Source: Deinandra increscens subsp. villosa
Taxonomy: Eukaryota > Streptophyta > Magnoliopsida > Asterales > Asteraceae
Assembly: GCA_039602395.1 (NCBI GenBank)
Contig: JBCNJP010000025.1
Location: 46,643,980 to 46,707,979 of the forward strand
Direction of reading: 5' to 3'
DNA: 64,000 nt
Shown here: piece by piece, positions 22,680-35,142 of the stretch
How the letters are laid out: the number at the start of each line of letters is the position of its first letter
How positions within the stretch are numbered: position 1 is the first letter of the stretch
Position numbers and translations under genes: made by a program
The notes under the pieces: model-generated
The model's database searches: none
Told to the model about the DNA's origin: nothing
Seen by the model: only the letters and a program-made list of their open reading frames with translations

Positions 22680-23652
22680 TCTCTCTTTTTTTCAAATTTT
22701 CTTCCTTTATGGCCTCTACTTGAGCTTCCTTGATCTTGGTGATTAAATCAGAAGTCACCATCAATTTCATTGACCGCACCTTGATAGGAACGTAATCACC
22801 CTTTCGACTAAGGGCGTCCGCTACCACATTGGCCTTGCCCGGGTGGTAGTGGATTTCACAATCATAATCCTTTATGGTCTGAAGTCATCTCCGCTGCCTC
22901 ATATTAAACTCTTTTTGCTCGAAGAAGTATTTGAGGTTTTTATGATTAATGAAAATCATGCATTTCACACCATATAGGTAGTGTCGCCATATTTTCAAGG
23001 CGAACACAACCAAGCCAACTCCAAATCATGAGTTGGGTAATTCTGCTCGTGAACCTTTAATTTTTTTGAAGCATACACAATTATCCTGCCTCGTTGCATT
23101 AAAACACAAGCAAGACCCGTTTTTGACGCGTCTGAGTAGACCACCATATTGTCAGTTCCCTCCGAAAGGGTTAAAACTGGTGCCTACGTCAACTTCTTTT
23201 TGAGGCTTTGGAAGGCCTCTTCTTGCTCGACACCCCGCACAAACTTGGTATCTTTATGGGTTAATTTAGTCTTGGGTAAGTCTACATTCGAGAAGTCTTG
23301 AATAAACATCCGATAGTAGCCCGCCAACCCTAGAAAACTTTGGACTTTGTTGGGATTCTTTGGGGGTTCTTACTTGGTAACCGCCTCAATCTTTGCCGGG
23401 ACCACCATGATGCCTTCAGCACCGATTACATGGCCTAAGAATTGCACCTCTCTTAGCTAAAATGCACATTTGGAGAATTTAGCATACAACTTCTCCTCCC
23501 TTAACTTTTCTAGTACCTCCTTCAAGTGTTTAGCATGCTCCACTTCACTTCAGGAGTATATGAGAATATCATGGATGAATACGATCACCGACTGGTCCAA
23601 CATGGGCTTGCACACCCGGTTCATGAGATCCATGAAAGCCCAGGTGCACTAG
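22680..23652 (-). pseudogene. Element G RNase H and reverse transcriptase C-terminal part (right arm)
   Basis: Mirror of 12707-13680 with the same FIHD change at the reverse-transcriptase active site and the same stops. The gene resumes at 30275 beyond element F. Confidence 0.87.
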
Positions 23653-24027
23653 TGTAAGAGCGTGATACGATCTTACTGCTGATAGAATCAATGGATCTAG
23701 TAAACACGAGAAAGTAAATAATAGTTTTCTTATTGAATCACTTAAAGATTACAAAGAACACTCGCTAGTTTCTCTCTCTAACACACACACACACACACAC
23801 CGAATGAGTAGAATGACAGATCTAATAGACCTCATTCTAACACAAAGTATTTATAGTGAGCAACTAACCAACTTACCAACCAACGTACCAATTGGTATGC
23901 TGTAGCGTACCATCCAACATACCAATTGGTATGCCGCCCTTGGTAGGTTGATACTAAGACTCACAAACACACTCTGATCTAGATACAATACACAAGACAC
24001 ATTGCAGCATAGGATTATGCTCTAACA
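23653..24027 (-). repeat. 3' LTR of element F (right arm)
   Basis: 375 bp, TG...CA, next to an AGCTCCCCCTT polypurine complement. Two TACCAATTGGTA palindromes lie at about 23885-23940, upstream (minus strand) of the promoter region, with a short AC microsatellite at 23782-23800. Confidence 0.93.
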
Positions 24028-24822
24028 AGCTCCCCCTTAACGTGTAGTGTATCTATGCTAACTAAACTTCAGTCTTCAATCTTCAGCATTGCTGCATCTA
24101 ATCTTCAACTTGAAATTTCTTGTCAGCTATAGAGCTTGCATGGCTAAATCACTCTTGAACAATCTTTGAACTTCAAGATCCACTTGTGAAAGATACTTCA
24201 AACTCCCCCTTTCACCATGCTTGAGTCTTGACAGCACGGAACCTGCAATTTCAGAAGACAGAAGCGCGGTTTCCTTTTCTTTTATGAAAATTAATTTAAT
24301 CTTGGCACAAAATTTCTCTTCGAGAATCCAAGATATAGATTTGAAAATTTGATTTCGTATCACATGTTGATTGGTCAAAAACAAATAAGAAACGAAATCT
24401 TTATGACTTTTTGAAACTTTATATCAAAACACACCGAAAATCTTTTTGGACTTTTCAGATATGAAATATAAATGCAATACAGAATCAGACACTATTTTTG
24501 TCTTTTGCGAGAAAAATCACAACTTGGGATTATATTGAACATAACACCCTGAACTACACTTCAATTTCAATTACTTCAGCACACAAGTGATGTCGATGAC
24601 TGATATAATTTGTCCATCTAAAACTCAGGCGGAAATCATACTCATAACATCTTGATATGGTAAAATATTGATTAGGTTCGCTTTGACCAGTGTACCCCAC
24701 ACTATCAGACATACTCAGATATGCTTTTTATATCACACTTTGTGACTACACTTGTGATTTAACACATAGTGATTGAATTTATTATATAGTCAACCGTGTT
24801 CCATGCAAAAAGAAATAAGAAT

Positions 24823-25061
24823 GTTAAATCGTCTACCTTAAGGTCGATCTTTCGATCCGCAGATAAGGCCTCGGATTCAACACAATAAGAAAATAAAAAC
24901 AAGTTGAAATTGTATAATTCAACAACAACTAGGTCGGTCTTGTGGACACGCAGAGACAGTCCGATGAATTATACAAAACACCAAAGAAAATAAATCTAAC
25001 CTTAAATGAACAACTATCAGGACAATCTTGTGGATACGCAGAGATAGTCCGATCATTTTAG
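24823..25061 (-). ncRNA. A-type triple stem-loop module of F (right arm)
   Basis: Mirror of 11285-11523: units at 25001-25061, 24912-24974 and 24823-24881 in transcript order. Both arms preserve all three stems. Confidence 0.65.
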
Positions 25062-25678
25062 AAAAATAAAGAAAATCAAATAAGTTTAAATCTTTGCAAT
25101 ATGAACACATGTATACACAGTGACTTCTCATTTTCTTTTTCACATATCTTTTAAATATCTTGAGATACGCTTCAAGATGTTATCCATTTGGTCAAGCATT
25201 AGTATTTAGTGTATATCACATCTGAATACTTTATGATTTAATGTCGAGCCTACCAAGCACATCGAACAATGATCTTATGGCTTTTTCATCTAATTTATCC
25301 ATGAGTCAGACACGTAAGCCAATGTACCATCATTTCCCAATTATGTCGGATACAATTTCTTAATTTTCAATGTTTTTGTATTTTTATGTTTTTCTCTCCC
25401 TTAAAATAAAAACTCTATTTTTGACTTTTTCATTTTAACAAAAACACAAAGACACTATTTTTGGTATTTTCAATTCCCTCCCCCCCCCCCCCCAAACTAC
25501 AAACAAAATGCATTAAAGAAAGAAAAATTGACCATTCGACATGGATACCTTCCAGTTTTAGCTTTGAGAAAAAATTCAGTATTTGAAATTTTATCACTTG
25601 AAATTTTTAATTAAATCAGCAGAATACTCCTCCATCAGTAACTTTTCAATCACCGGTAGGTCTTCTAGAAGTACCTGC

Positions 25679-25741
25679 ACACTGGTCGAACACGTCAGTT
25701 TATAAATGACCCGAAGCGAATCGCTTCTCGTCGACCAGTGT
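25679..25741 (-). promoter_or_regulatory. Stem-loop enclosing F gag stop codon (right arm)
   Basis: Same 11-bp perfect stem as at 10607-10669, stop codon complement at 25695-25697. Confidence 0.6.
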
Positions 25742-28700
25742 CCTGATTTCCTTTTGAAACAACATGAGGTTTCCAGATTTGTTGTGTTTGTTTTGGTAAA
25801 TCAATATTTGATGAACCAGTCATAGTTGATTGTGACGAACAACCGACAGATGAATCATTTTGAAATGTAGGTAAAAACCTTCCTTGACGTTTAAAAAATG
25901 TCCGTTAAAATTCATCAAATACTCTGCCATATTCATCAATGAATCTCGGTTTGGCAGATTTACCAACAAATGGAACTTTTTCCTTTCTTTGATTAGAAGC
26001 AGCAGCAACCGAACAATCCTGTGCCAAATGTCCCTTGCGGCGACAATTGTAACACAACCGATTGTTTATATTTATCCTCTTTTGCCTCTACAAAGCTTCA
26101 CAAAAATAAGCATCTCCAAAATGATCATAAAATGTATCACATACCTGAAACCGATGATCAATGAACCCATTTGGATGTCGGGCTCTTTGGAGTAGAATTA
26201 GATCCTCCAGAAGAATATTTAGCAGTTTGCTTCTTCTTGTTCTTCGGATCAGCATTCTTCACAAAAACTTCTGATATTTTCTGAGCATCCACGCAATGAA
26301 GCGGGAATTCTTTGTCAGAAAATATTTGTTCCGAACCTTTGAGTTTGTAAAACCTCTGAGGTTGAACTTTTCAGCTTTAAAAACATCTTTCTAAACTTGT
26401 TTCATAGTAACTTTCTTCAATTTCTGTTGCTTTTGATCTTATGAAGTACCAATATCAGTAACTTTCTTCTTAAAACCCAAACCAACATGTTTACCCGAAA
26501 TTTTCTCTTTCGAAGTAGATGATTGATGCCCGTTCTTCGCAAGACAAGAAAACTCAGCTTTGACTTTGTTGACATCTTTTTTAACATAGACGATTGTTTC
26601 ATCAATGTCAGTATTGGAATGAATCTTCTCATTTGAACTAGCTGATTTCTCTTCTTCAGTGGACGAAGAACCAGTCACAAACTTTGAAGTTTTAGGAATC
26701 TCAAAGTTCCTCTCATTCTTCTTCTTCCCTTTTTAAAGTATTTCTTTTTCTTCACAAACTTTTCGTCGTCAGACTTAGTATCAGCAAATTTAGAATAAGC
26801 ACAATCTTCTACCTTTTCCGCCACCACATTGAAACTTTAATTCTTTCTCAACAACTTCTGCTTGAAACTCTTGAAAATTTTGCTTTTGAAATGACAGTTC
26901 TTGAATTAAACCTTCTAACTTTTTCTGTTCATCTGTCAATTCTTCTATCTTCCTTTTATTTTCAGCAACGAACAACTCATTTTCTTTTATCAATCCTTGA
27001 ATCCTCTTGTCTTTTTTAGAACAAAATTCACAAACAGATTCATATCCACTTGTTTCAAATTCAGAATCACTCTGATGAATTTGAACTATAAATGCATGTT
27101 GCATTTCAGCTAACTCAGCATCAAATGAATCTGCAGGATTATTATGAATAGCAGTAAAAGCAATCGGACTTTCAAATTCTTTCGACCAGTCATATCCTTG
27201 ATTAAATTTTGAGACTAATTCCTCTGACTTTGAATAATTTGTTGTAGACTTTGATGAAGAAGTATTTGACTTTGAACATTCACGAGCAAAATGTCCAAAA
27301 TTGAAACATTTAAATTTTTTTACCTTTGATTTGTCTAATCCAACTTTACCATCTAGATTTAAACTTTTGAATCCTGTTCTTTTCCTGAACCTTTTAGCTC
27401 TTTGGGCTAGCATAGCAAGTTGCCAATTGATATCCATTTGTTCGATATAATCTGAATCTATTTGATTAAAATCTTCTTCAATCAGATTAGTTGTTGACAA
27501 ACCACCATTCAACAATCCATATTATGAAGATAACAATGCAGATATCAATGCCAAATGTTCATTTCGGGTTTTTGCGGAAAATAAAGTCTGACCGGAATGA
27601 TATGGAATAGTGAAATTGCACCCTCTTGATGAACTTTCAGAATTTCCTGATCCATGGCTAGCAACAAAAGCTGTTGGAACTGGATTTGATGAATCAAAAC
27701 TAAATGATTTAGATTTTGCATTGATACTTGCAGAATTTTGACGATGATACAACCCAGGATTTTGTAGTTGAGCTGTGGATTTGTGTGAAGTCATCATTTC
27801 CATTTCACTAGGATGAAGCTTTCCTGTTAAATCATGAAATGATAATGTTGAATAATCTTTGTCATGAGTAAGCAATTGTATCCGACATAATTTTCTGAAT
27901 CTATCTGGTCAAAATCTTCTTCAATCATATTAGGTTTTGGCAAACCATCATTCAACAATCCATAGTATGAAGATAATAAAGCTGAAACCAATGTCAAATG
28001 TTCATCAGGTGTTTTTGCAGACAATGATGTTTGACTGGAATGATTTGGAATAGTGAAACTTCACCCTCTTGATGAACTTTCAGAATTTCCTGATTCATGG
28101 CTAGCAACAAAAGCTGTTGGAACTGGTTTTGATGAATCAAAACTAAATGATTTAGATTTTGCATTGATACTTGCATAATTTCAATGATGATACAACTCAG
28201 GATTTTGCAGTTGAGCAGTTGATTTGTGTGAAATCATTTCCATTTCTATAGCATGAAGCGTTCCAGTTAAATCATGAAATGATAATGTTGAATACTCTTT
28301 GTCATGAGTAAGAAATTATATCCGACATAATTATCTGGATCTATCTGATCAAAATCTTCTTCAATCAGATTAGCTGTTGGCAAACCACCATTCAACAATC
28401 CATAGTATGAAAATAATAAAGCTGAAAGCAATGCTAAATGTTCATCAGGTGTTTTTGCAGAAAATGAAGCCTGACAGGAATGATTTGGAATAGTGAAACT
28501 GCACGCTCTTGATGAACTTTCAGAATTTCCTGATCCATGGCTAGCAACAAAAGCTGTTGGAACTGGATTTGATGGATCAAAACTAAATGATTTAGATTTT
28601 GCATTGATACTTGCAGAATTTTAATCATGATACAACTCAGGATTTTGCAGTTGAGCAGTTGATTTGTGTGAAGTCATCATTTCCATTTCTCTAGCATGAA

Positions 28701-29352
28701 GCTTTCCTGTTAAATCATGAAATGATAATGTTAAATACTCTTTGTCATGAGTAAGCAACAAAACATAATTTTCCCACTTCTCTGGTAACGCTTCCAGCAG
28801 TTTCTCTTTCAATTCCTCCCCAGTCTTCTCAATTTTAACCACTTTAATTTCACTGATTAGATTTGATAATCTGGATACAAGAGCAGTGATGTTTTAATTA
28901 TCATAGTGTTGAAAGTTTTCAAATTCTTTATTCAGCACTCTCCGTCTACTCTTTTTGTATTGATCATTGCCTTCACATCTTGCCGATAACGTATCCCATA
29001 ATTGTTTACTTTTCTTGCAAGTGATGAATTGATGTAACTATTCAGTAGGTAAAGCCATCGTAAGATAACCACACTTTTTGCTCAAGCTCATAGCTTTTTC
29101 TTTTAGCAACATCAAATTGTGAATTTCTATAAAATCTCATTGATCAGTTAGGTGCATGTAAAGCTTTCGAATTAGAATCCATAAATCCATATCATTCGTG
29201 CTAATGTAAGCAGAAAATCTTTGTTTCCAATTGTAATAATCTTCCAATTTCAACAATTTGGGAACTTTCTGGCTTGTTCCAATTTCGTTATCAAAGTTAA
29301 TCATAGCTTGCATCGTGTTTTGCATAGCCGCAAATGCTTGAAAATTAGACAT
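25695..29352 (-). pseudogene. Element F gag (broken, with N-terminus)
   Basis: The start ATG (complement 29350-29352) gives MSNFQAFAAMQN, matching the MLEFHAFAAMQS start of A gag. The UBN2-like N-terminal domain follows (VPKLLKLEDYYNWKQRF, STNDMDLW). Frame is lost at 29137 and further on; the threefold tandem duplication spans 27446-28768. Open pieces include 26790-27515 (defective knuckle CFNFGHFAREC, then coiled coil) and 26439-26678. The second knuckle CYNCRRKGHLAQDC lies near 26015-26060. The 36 codons missing from the left arm (NYSKSEELV...) are present here. Confidence 0.82.
27446..28768 (-). repeat. Three tandem gag copies (right arm)
   Basis: Same triplication as at 7688-9010, with the same foreign TCGGATA-type junctions, so it predates the two arms. 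Confidence 0.9.
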
Positions 29353-29539
29353 CTTGTGATAAACTTTCGGTATCAAAAACTTCAGATGCAAAACTGGTGG
29401 TCCTAGAGACGGATTTTGAAAGTCAAATCTGAAGGAACGTTGTAGATCTCGATAAGACGATCATTTTGATTGGTTATGGGTCTCGTAACTCTTAACAGAA
29501 CAAAAGTTACGTAAGTTTTAGTGATCGTCACTATTCTGC

Positions 29540-29665
29540 CAGCGTACCAATAACAATCTCAGCGAACCAAATCGTTGACCAACGTACCAAAAACTTTGAC
29601 CGGACCAAACACTCATCGTACCAAACCAGTAGCGTACCAGTCAACCGGCACACCAACACATTTTC
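29540..29665 (-). repeat. Leader motif array of F
   Basis: About ten GCGTACCAA/GCGAACCAA-type motifs between primer-binding site and gag. The same TACCAA core forms the palindromes in the F LTR. Absent from the left arm because of its deletion. Confidence 0.8.
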
Positions 29666-29880
29666 GACTGATTTTTGAGATTTTGGACGTTTGACTGTAA
29701 TTTATATCAGTAGGCAACGAAAACACACTAGGAACGTTTTGCAATCAAGTTTGACATCATAAACACTCAAATTTGAAGAAAATTGATGAAAACGTAAGAA
29801 AACCCAACTTTCTCTCATTAGAAATCCGAAATTGATGAATTCAAATCAGTAGAGCAACCTGGAATTTCTCTGATATCACT

Positions 29881-30006
29881 TGTAAGAGCGTGATACGATC
29901 TTACTGCTAATAGAATCAATCGATCTAGTGAACATGAGAAAGTAAATAAGAGTTTTCTTCTTGAATCACTTGACGATTACAAAGAACACTCTCTGGTTTC
30001 TCACTC

Positions 30007-30050
<44 letters not shown>

Positions 30051-30274
30051 TGAGTAGAATGACAGACCTAATAGAGCTCATTCCAACACAAAGTATTTAT
30101 AGCGAGCTACTAACCAACATACCAACCAGTGTACCAATTGGTACGCTGCAGCATACCATCCAACATACCAATTGGTACGCTGCCCTTGGTCAGTTGATAC
30201 GTAAGACTCACAAACACGCTCTGATCTAGATATAATACACGAGACACATTGCAGCATATGATTATGCTCTAAGA
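29881..30274 (-). repeat. 5' LTR of element F
   Basis: About 394 bp. Inner end TGTAAG at 29881; outer end degenerate (GCTCTAAGA instead of GCTCTAACA). Contains an (AC)n run at 30010-30046 and the TACCAATTGGTA palindromes. Confidence 0.9.
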
Positions 30275-30732
30275 TTTAGTTAGTTCAGAGGACATCACCA
30301 AAAATTCATAGTATCCATATCTTGTTCTGAAGGCTGTTTTAGGAAAATCTTCCTCCCCCACTTTGTACCCCGAACACAGATCTATTTTTTAGAACCATTT
30401 CGCCCCTTGTAACTGATCAAACAAATCGTAATTCTGTGCAGTGGGTACCTATTTTTCACTATGATCTTATTCAGCTCTCGGTAGCCAATACACATCCGCA
30501 TGCTACCGTCTTTCTTTTTTCACAAACAATACTGGAGCTCCCTAAAGAGAGACACTCGGTCTAATGAATCCCTTATCTAACAATTCCTAGATTTGGGTTA
30601 TCAATTCTTGCAATTCAACCCGCACCTATCGATCTGGTGGTATCCTTGGTAAATCATCCGAAAACACATCTTTAAGTTCCCGCACCACGGGTAGATCATC
30701 CAATGATGGACCTTGGACTGCAGTGTCCGTTA
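30275..30732 (-). pseudogene. Element G reverse transcriptase N-terminal part
   Basis: Blocks GFIRPSVSLWGAPVLFVKKKDGSMRMCIGYRELNKI and TRYGYYEFLV are visible in interrupted frames. The gene breaks at 30275 where F inserted, and continues at 23652. It has no counterpart in the left arm. Confidence 0.85.
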
Positions 30733-31382
30733 TCACCGCAATGTATGCCGAGCACCCATGCAGCGTGCACGTTCTCGCCTCTGCCATTGAGCATAACAAT
30801 GGTGCATTTTGTTTTCACCATATATAGTGATTTTGTTCCCCCTTGGCATAGTAATTTCTATTGCCTTCTGGTCATATATGACCTTTGCGTGGTTGTGGGA
30901 TAGCCAATCCATCCTTACCACCACCTTGAACTCCCTCATCGCCATCGAAATGAGGTCGATTGAGTATTCTTCGTCGTCGATGGAAATTTTGCATCCACGA
31001 CATACATCATAAACAAGTATAGATTTATCATTAGCAATTTCTACCTGTAGGGGTACATTCAAATTTTCAATCAGAAATAAGGGGTGCTTAACAAAATCAT
31101 ATGAAAAAAATGATCTATTAGCCCCATGTCAAATAACACGTGGGCAGGTATTAAATTTATAAGAAATGTACCTGCCACCATGTCTGGATCTGATTTGGCC
31201 TCATCGGTCGTGAGTTGGAAGGCTCTGCCCATGGCTTTTGGCACTTTCACCTTTTCGCTACCTTTGGCTCCATGTTTCTTGACTTTTGGACACTCTGCCT
31301 TCTTATGCCCCGATTGGTAGCAATTGTAGCACCTGGGGTACTTCAGATGGTCAACTAGCAACCCCATGACCCTTCTTTCCAC
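30733..31382 (-). pseudogene. Element G gag zinc knuckle and aspartic protease
   Basis: 31071-31382 has a CCHC knuckle (CYNCYQSGHKKAEC) followed by the protease start, where the DSG active-site triad reads DMG (VLFDMG). 30733-31062 holds the protease remainder with FKVVVRMDWLSHNHAKV. In Ty3/gypsy elements gag, protease and reverse transcriptase are one polyprotein; here a frameshift separates them. Confidence 0.85.
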
Positions 31383-32228
31383 TGTTGAGACACAAGCGAT
31401 CTTTGAAGATACATTCTCCGGAATTCCATTTATTGCAATAGTTGCATTTAGAGCTACTCCCCCTTTGAGTCCTTTTTCTTTGAATATTTACCCACTTTTT
31501 GCTTTTTCGGAGGAGTAGGATTTCCCCCCTTGGGCCTCCTTGCTTCTTCAGCTTCTTGTCGGGTTATGTCTAATTCCCGCGTTCGTGCGACATTTATCAT
31601 TTGTTTACTGTAGTGAACTGATTAAGAGGTATAAACTCCTTAATCTTTGGCTTCAACTTGTTCCGATAAAAGAACATTCGTGCCCCTTTAGTTGGTAGCA
31701 CATCGCTGCAAAATTTCACTCAGTCAAGATTAACCTCGGTAGTCTCATCTACCATTTAATTATCCCCTTGTTCCAGTTTGAGGAACTTGTGTCTCAGTTC
31801 ATTGACCATATATGTTGGGAAATAATGTTCGATAAACAATTCCTTGAACTCGGCCCAGGTAATGGCATTAGCCGCCACCTCACCCTTTTCCAGGACCTTT
31901 GCATCCCACCAATCCTTAGCCCGATCGATTAATAGACCCATGGCATAAATAACTTGATCGGCTGCCTCACACTGGCACCTTTTAAACACCCCTTCTACAT
32001 TGAAGATCCAACGGTGACACACTATCGGGTCTACATCAATCATATATCGTGGGGGTTTACACGCCATAAAATCCTAGAAGGTACTTCCCTTCTTAGGCTT
32101 GCTTGACTCCCTTTATTTAGAAGAGAGTTCTTCGGTTCCTTGAATTTTTCATTCAAGGTATTGAGAAGATCCTCTTGGATATTTTGCACATTGTCACACC
32201 CCGTTCGGGAAGTCCCGTTTGGAGTCAA
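31383..32228 (-). pseudogene. Element G gag (Retrotrans_gag-like)
   Basis: The 103-codon frame 31756-32067 carries the typical gag block: CHRWIFNVEGVF, DQVIYAMGLL, DRAKDWWDAKV, FKELFIEHYFP. 32040-32228 is the upstream part in another frame. Stops and frame changes continue to 31383. Such Gag domains build the virus-like particle of Ty3/gypsy elements. Confidence 0.82.
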
Positions 32229-33023
32229 CCGATTGGTACACGTGGTACCAAGCGCAAACTATTTACCAAACGACTACTTAATTAAAATTTAAAAGTCTAT
32301 CACCTTGTGGGGTGATGATATCCTTGGCTATAATGGCCTTAATACATTTAATTTGTTTCATCGGGGTAGATTTCCCAGGAATACCAAAAGAAAGAAAAAT
32401 AATTTGTTTTAAGATAAATTAAAAGCGGAAGAAGGCCATTCGTGACGGGATATGACTCTTCCATGCCCATGACGCCGACCATGCTCCAAGCTCCTTCATA
32501 AGTCCTATGTACCTGAAATATACGCTAAAAAGGGTCAACTATAAAGTTGGTGAGATCACAGTTTAACACACACACAAAAGTACTCAGATGTAATTTAATA
32601 AATTCAAAAATTAGTTCCACAATCAACCATCCCCTATTCGCCATGGTCCTTACCCGATTGCTTTGCACGCAACCATATGAACATAGGCTCATCACGTTTA
32701 AATACATACTTTAGTGGACCCAACCATGGTGCCTCAATGTGCCAAAAGTACTATGACACCGACATGAGGAAGTCCCATTCTTGGGCACGTGGACGTGGGG
32801 GCATTATCCCCAAATAGCGCTACCCATATTACATGCGGTTACTTTTACCAAGGAATTAAGATTATGTACATGCAAGTCTAGTGGCGCAAAGTTTACGAGC
32901 CAATCATATTTATATTTTTAAAATATGTTTAAGGTAATTTTATCATGCACTGATAACTTGGTCTCCACTCTATCAGAAATACCGGCAAATCATCATGTTT
33001 TATCATATACAAGTAATTTTTGT
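32229..33023 (-). mobile_element. Element G 5' non-coding/LTR-like region
   Basis: About 0.8 kb upstream of G gag with no gene, starting next to GTCACACCCCG-type sequence and containing phrases such as GGGCACGTGGACGTGG. It is probably a truncated 5' LTR and leader of G, ending where D sequence begins near 33024. No TG...CA pair could be set. Confidence 0.4.
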
Positions 33024-33360
33024 AGAGATTTAATCATCCTTGATGAGTAATGCAAAAATAAAGTAGAACCCCAAATACCTAGCAATCAGGTCGGTCTTGT
33101 GGACACGCAGAGATTTAATCATCCTTGATGAGTAATGCAAAAATAAAGTAGAACCCCAAATACCAAGTATTTGAGAAAATAAGAAAGCAAGTTGAAGCTG
33201 TATAATTCAACAACGACCAGGTCGATACTTCCGTATACGTAGAGAAAGTCCGATGAATTATACGAAACACCAAAGAAAAATAAAGCAGAACCTCAAACGA
33301 ACAACAATCAGGTCGATCTTCCGATACACAGAGAATGTCCGACCGTTTGAGAAAATAAAG
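33024..33360 (-). mobile_element. Element D 3' remnant with stem-loops and an 85-bp duplication
   Basis: Unit 1 stem-loop at 33292-33351 (CTCAAACG/CGTTTGAG), unit 2 at 33200-33263 (GTATAATTC/GAATTATAC). A third unit is disrupted: a 56-bp sequence occurs twice (33024-33079, 33109-33164) around a lone stem-loop core (33080-33108), and CAAATAC-CAA-GTATTTG next to it looks like the outer stem with its core removed. Continues at 51122 beyond C. The D 3' LTR is missing. Confidence 0.6.
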
Positions 33361-33776
33361 TGTAGAGGCTAGATATTCGAGGCTTGTAATATTAAATAAG
33401 TTGGGTTGGGCTTAGTGGGTTTAAAATAGTTTAATTGAGTTAGGTTTGGGTTTGGGCTGAAATAAGCCCATGTAGGCTTATGTGTGTGTCTATATAAACA
33501 CACATTAGCCTCCTAGTTTAGGGTTGGTTTTTTCCGAGAGACGGAAAAGGGGAGTAGGAGAATCCGAAATTCTCCAAGGGATCAAGTGTACCAGACGAGT
33601 TCTAGGTAAATCGTGTGCACAGTCTGATTTGTAATCGGTTGGTAATCAGTATTTCATTGTTCTTACTGTGTTTTATTTAATTTTCTCATCTATCAGCTCT
33701 TGAATCAATCAATCGTCGGGATTCCACACCTACGATTGATCTTGGATATCGTGTTAGAATTGTTTTTCGATCCACA
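33361..33776 (+). repeat. 5' LTR of element C
   Basis: 416 bp, TGTAGAGGCTAG to GATCCACA. The TATA box (TATATAAA near 33491) is flanked by GTGTGTGT and ACACACA, giving a palindromic core promoter. It lacks the CCGAAC motif found in A, B and I LTRs. Confidence 0.93.
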
Positions 33777-33778
33777 AT

Positions 33779-33790
33779 TGGTATCAGAGC
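33779..33790 (+). promoter_or_regulatory. Primer-binding site of C
   Basis: TGGTATCAGAGC two bases after the LTR, complementary to the 3' end of plant initiator tRNA-Met. Confidence 0.92.
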
Positions 33791-34344
33791 CAAGAAACGT
33801 ATGTTTCGAGGCTCATACGATATCTGGATTCAAGCATTTAACAAATTTTTATCGAGTTTTACAGGTGTTCGCACTGATCGTATAGTTTTCGGGTATGTTG
33901 GAGAGATTTCAGTTCGGATTCAGCGAGTTTTCGACCCGATTTCAAGTTTTCGATTTGGTTTCTGCAAGTTTACGGTTCGGGCCTTTGAATTTCGGTTCTG
34001 TTAACTGATTTTCGACTAAGAAGGGTCAAAGTGTTCTTGAATTTTTGTCTAGTTTGATCTGATTGAGAAGAGAGTCCATGAGTGTTGCGTGTTTTCCAAA
34101 AGTTGGTGGATTTTAAAAGCTGAGGTTATTTTGAGCTCAAAATTGGATGTATTTTGGTGGGTTGCCAATTTGTTTGCTAAAAGAATGTTTCAAAATCTCA
34201 AATTTTGGAATTAAAAGTTGACATTTCTGAGATTTTTTTGGGAATTTAAATTAATTGACTGAGATTTTGTTCAAAGTCAAATTCACGTGGATTTCGAATT
34301 AATGGAGAAAACTTTCTAAAACTTTGGTTGTCGGTTATAAAAGA

Positions 34345-34575
34345 GATTTCGGACGAGATTTCGGAAAAGCCTTCGGACGAGATTTCGGAAAAGCCTTCGG
34401 ACGAGTTTTCAGACAGAGTTTTCGGACAAAGTTTTCGGACAAGAGATTTCGGACAAGAGATTTTGGAAGAGAGATTCAGTCGGGTTTTCGGACGAGGTTT
34501 CGGACAGCGTTTTCGGACGACGTTTTCGAATGACGGTTTCGGACGGGTGTTTTCGGACCGTGTTTTCGTCTCAGA
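34345..34575 (+). repeat. Leader motif array of C
   Basis: Thirteen TTCGGA motifs, many as TTTCGGACGA at 11-12 bp spacing, with a duplicated 24-bp unit relative to the left arm. Open frames through it are by-products. Confidence 0.87.
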
Positions 34576-35142
34576 GGGTATTCGGCTCGGTTCAGGTGTA
34601 ATTGGCTAAAGTATTCGGTTCGTTTAGCGGTCTCTGGTTTGACTTGAGTTTTTGGCCACTTGCTTTTCAACTCGAGTCTTCGGTATACTCTTCTCGGTTC
34701 GGCTCTCGATCGAGTTTTCATTTCAAGGCACTCGACCGGAATTTAGTTTTCGGTGTGATTAACTGTTCTGTCCGGTTGTTTTTAATTGATTCTGAGTTGC
34801 AGGTGCAGCGGGAAATTGAAATCTACGTACGTTGAAGGTTGAAGATAGAATTTATGACAATTGTGCCACCAGAATTATAATAAGTCTACGTGATTTGAAG
34901 TTCACAGAATTTACAAATGTGCCATTGGAATTAATTGAAATGAGTGGACCATCATGTTTTGAAAGCAGTAAACGGCCGCTCATTTCAAGTTGGTGTAAAT
35001 TAAGTTTGACGGGGTTTTGTTCATTGATTTTTTCTACACCTCGTGATATAATTTGTGTCTTGAGAGTTTGTGATCAGGTTTTCGGTTGAAATTTTCAGTT
35101 GCTGAGCTTTCTGTTGTCAGGGAATTTCCGTTCGTAAAAATT

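Larger units (their letters stand above)
23653..30274 (-). mobile_element. Element F, full-length gag-only LTR retrotransposon (right arm)
   Basis: 3' LTR 23653-24027, polypurine tract complement from 24028, 3' non-coding region with triple stem-loops, gag 25695-29352, leader array, primer-binding site (complement 29867-29878, two mismatches to the initiator-tRNA type), 5' LTR 29881-30274. No pol. It is inserted in the reverse-transcriptase gene of G. The flanks read ACTAG on the left and TTTAG on the right, a possible decayed TSD. The two LTRs differ noticeably, so F is one of the older insertions. Confidence 0.9.
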
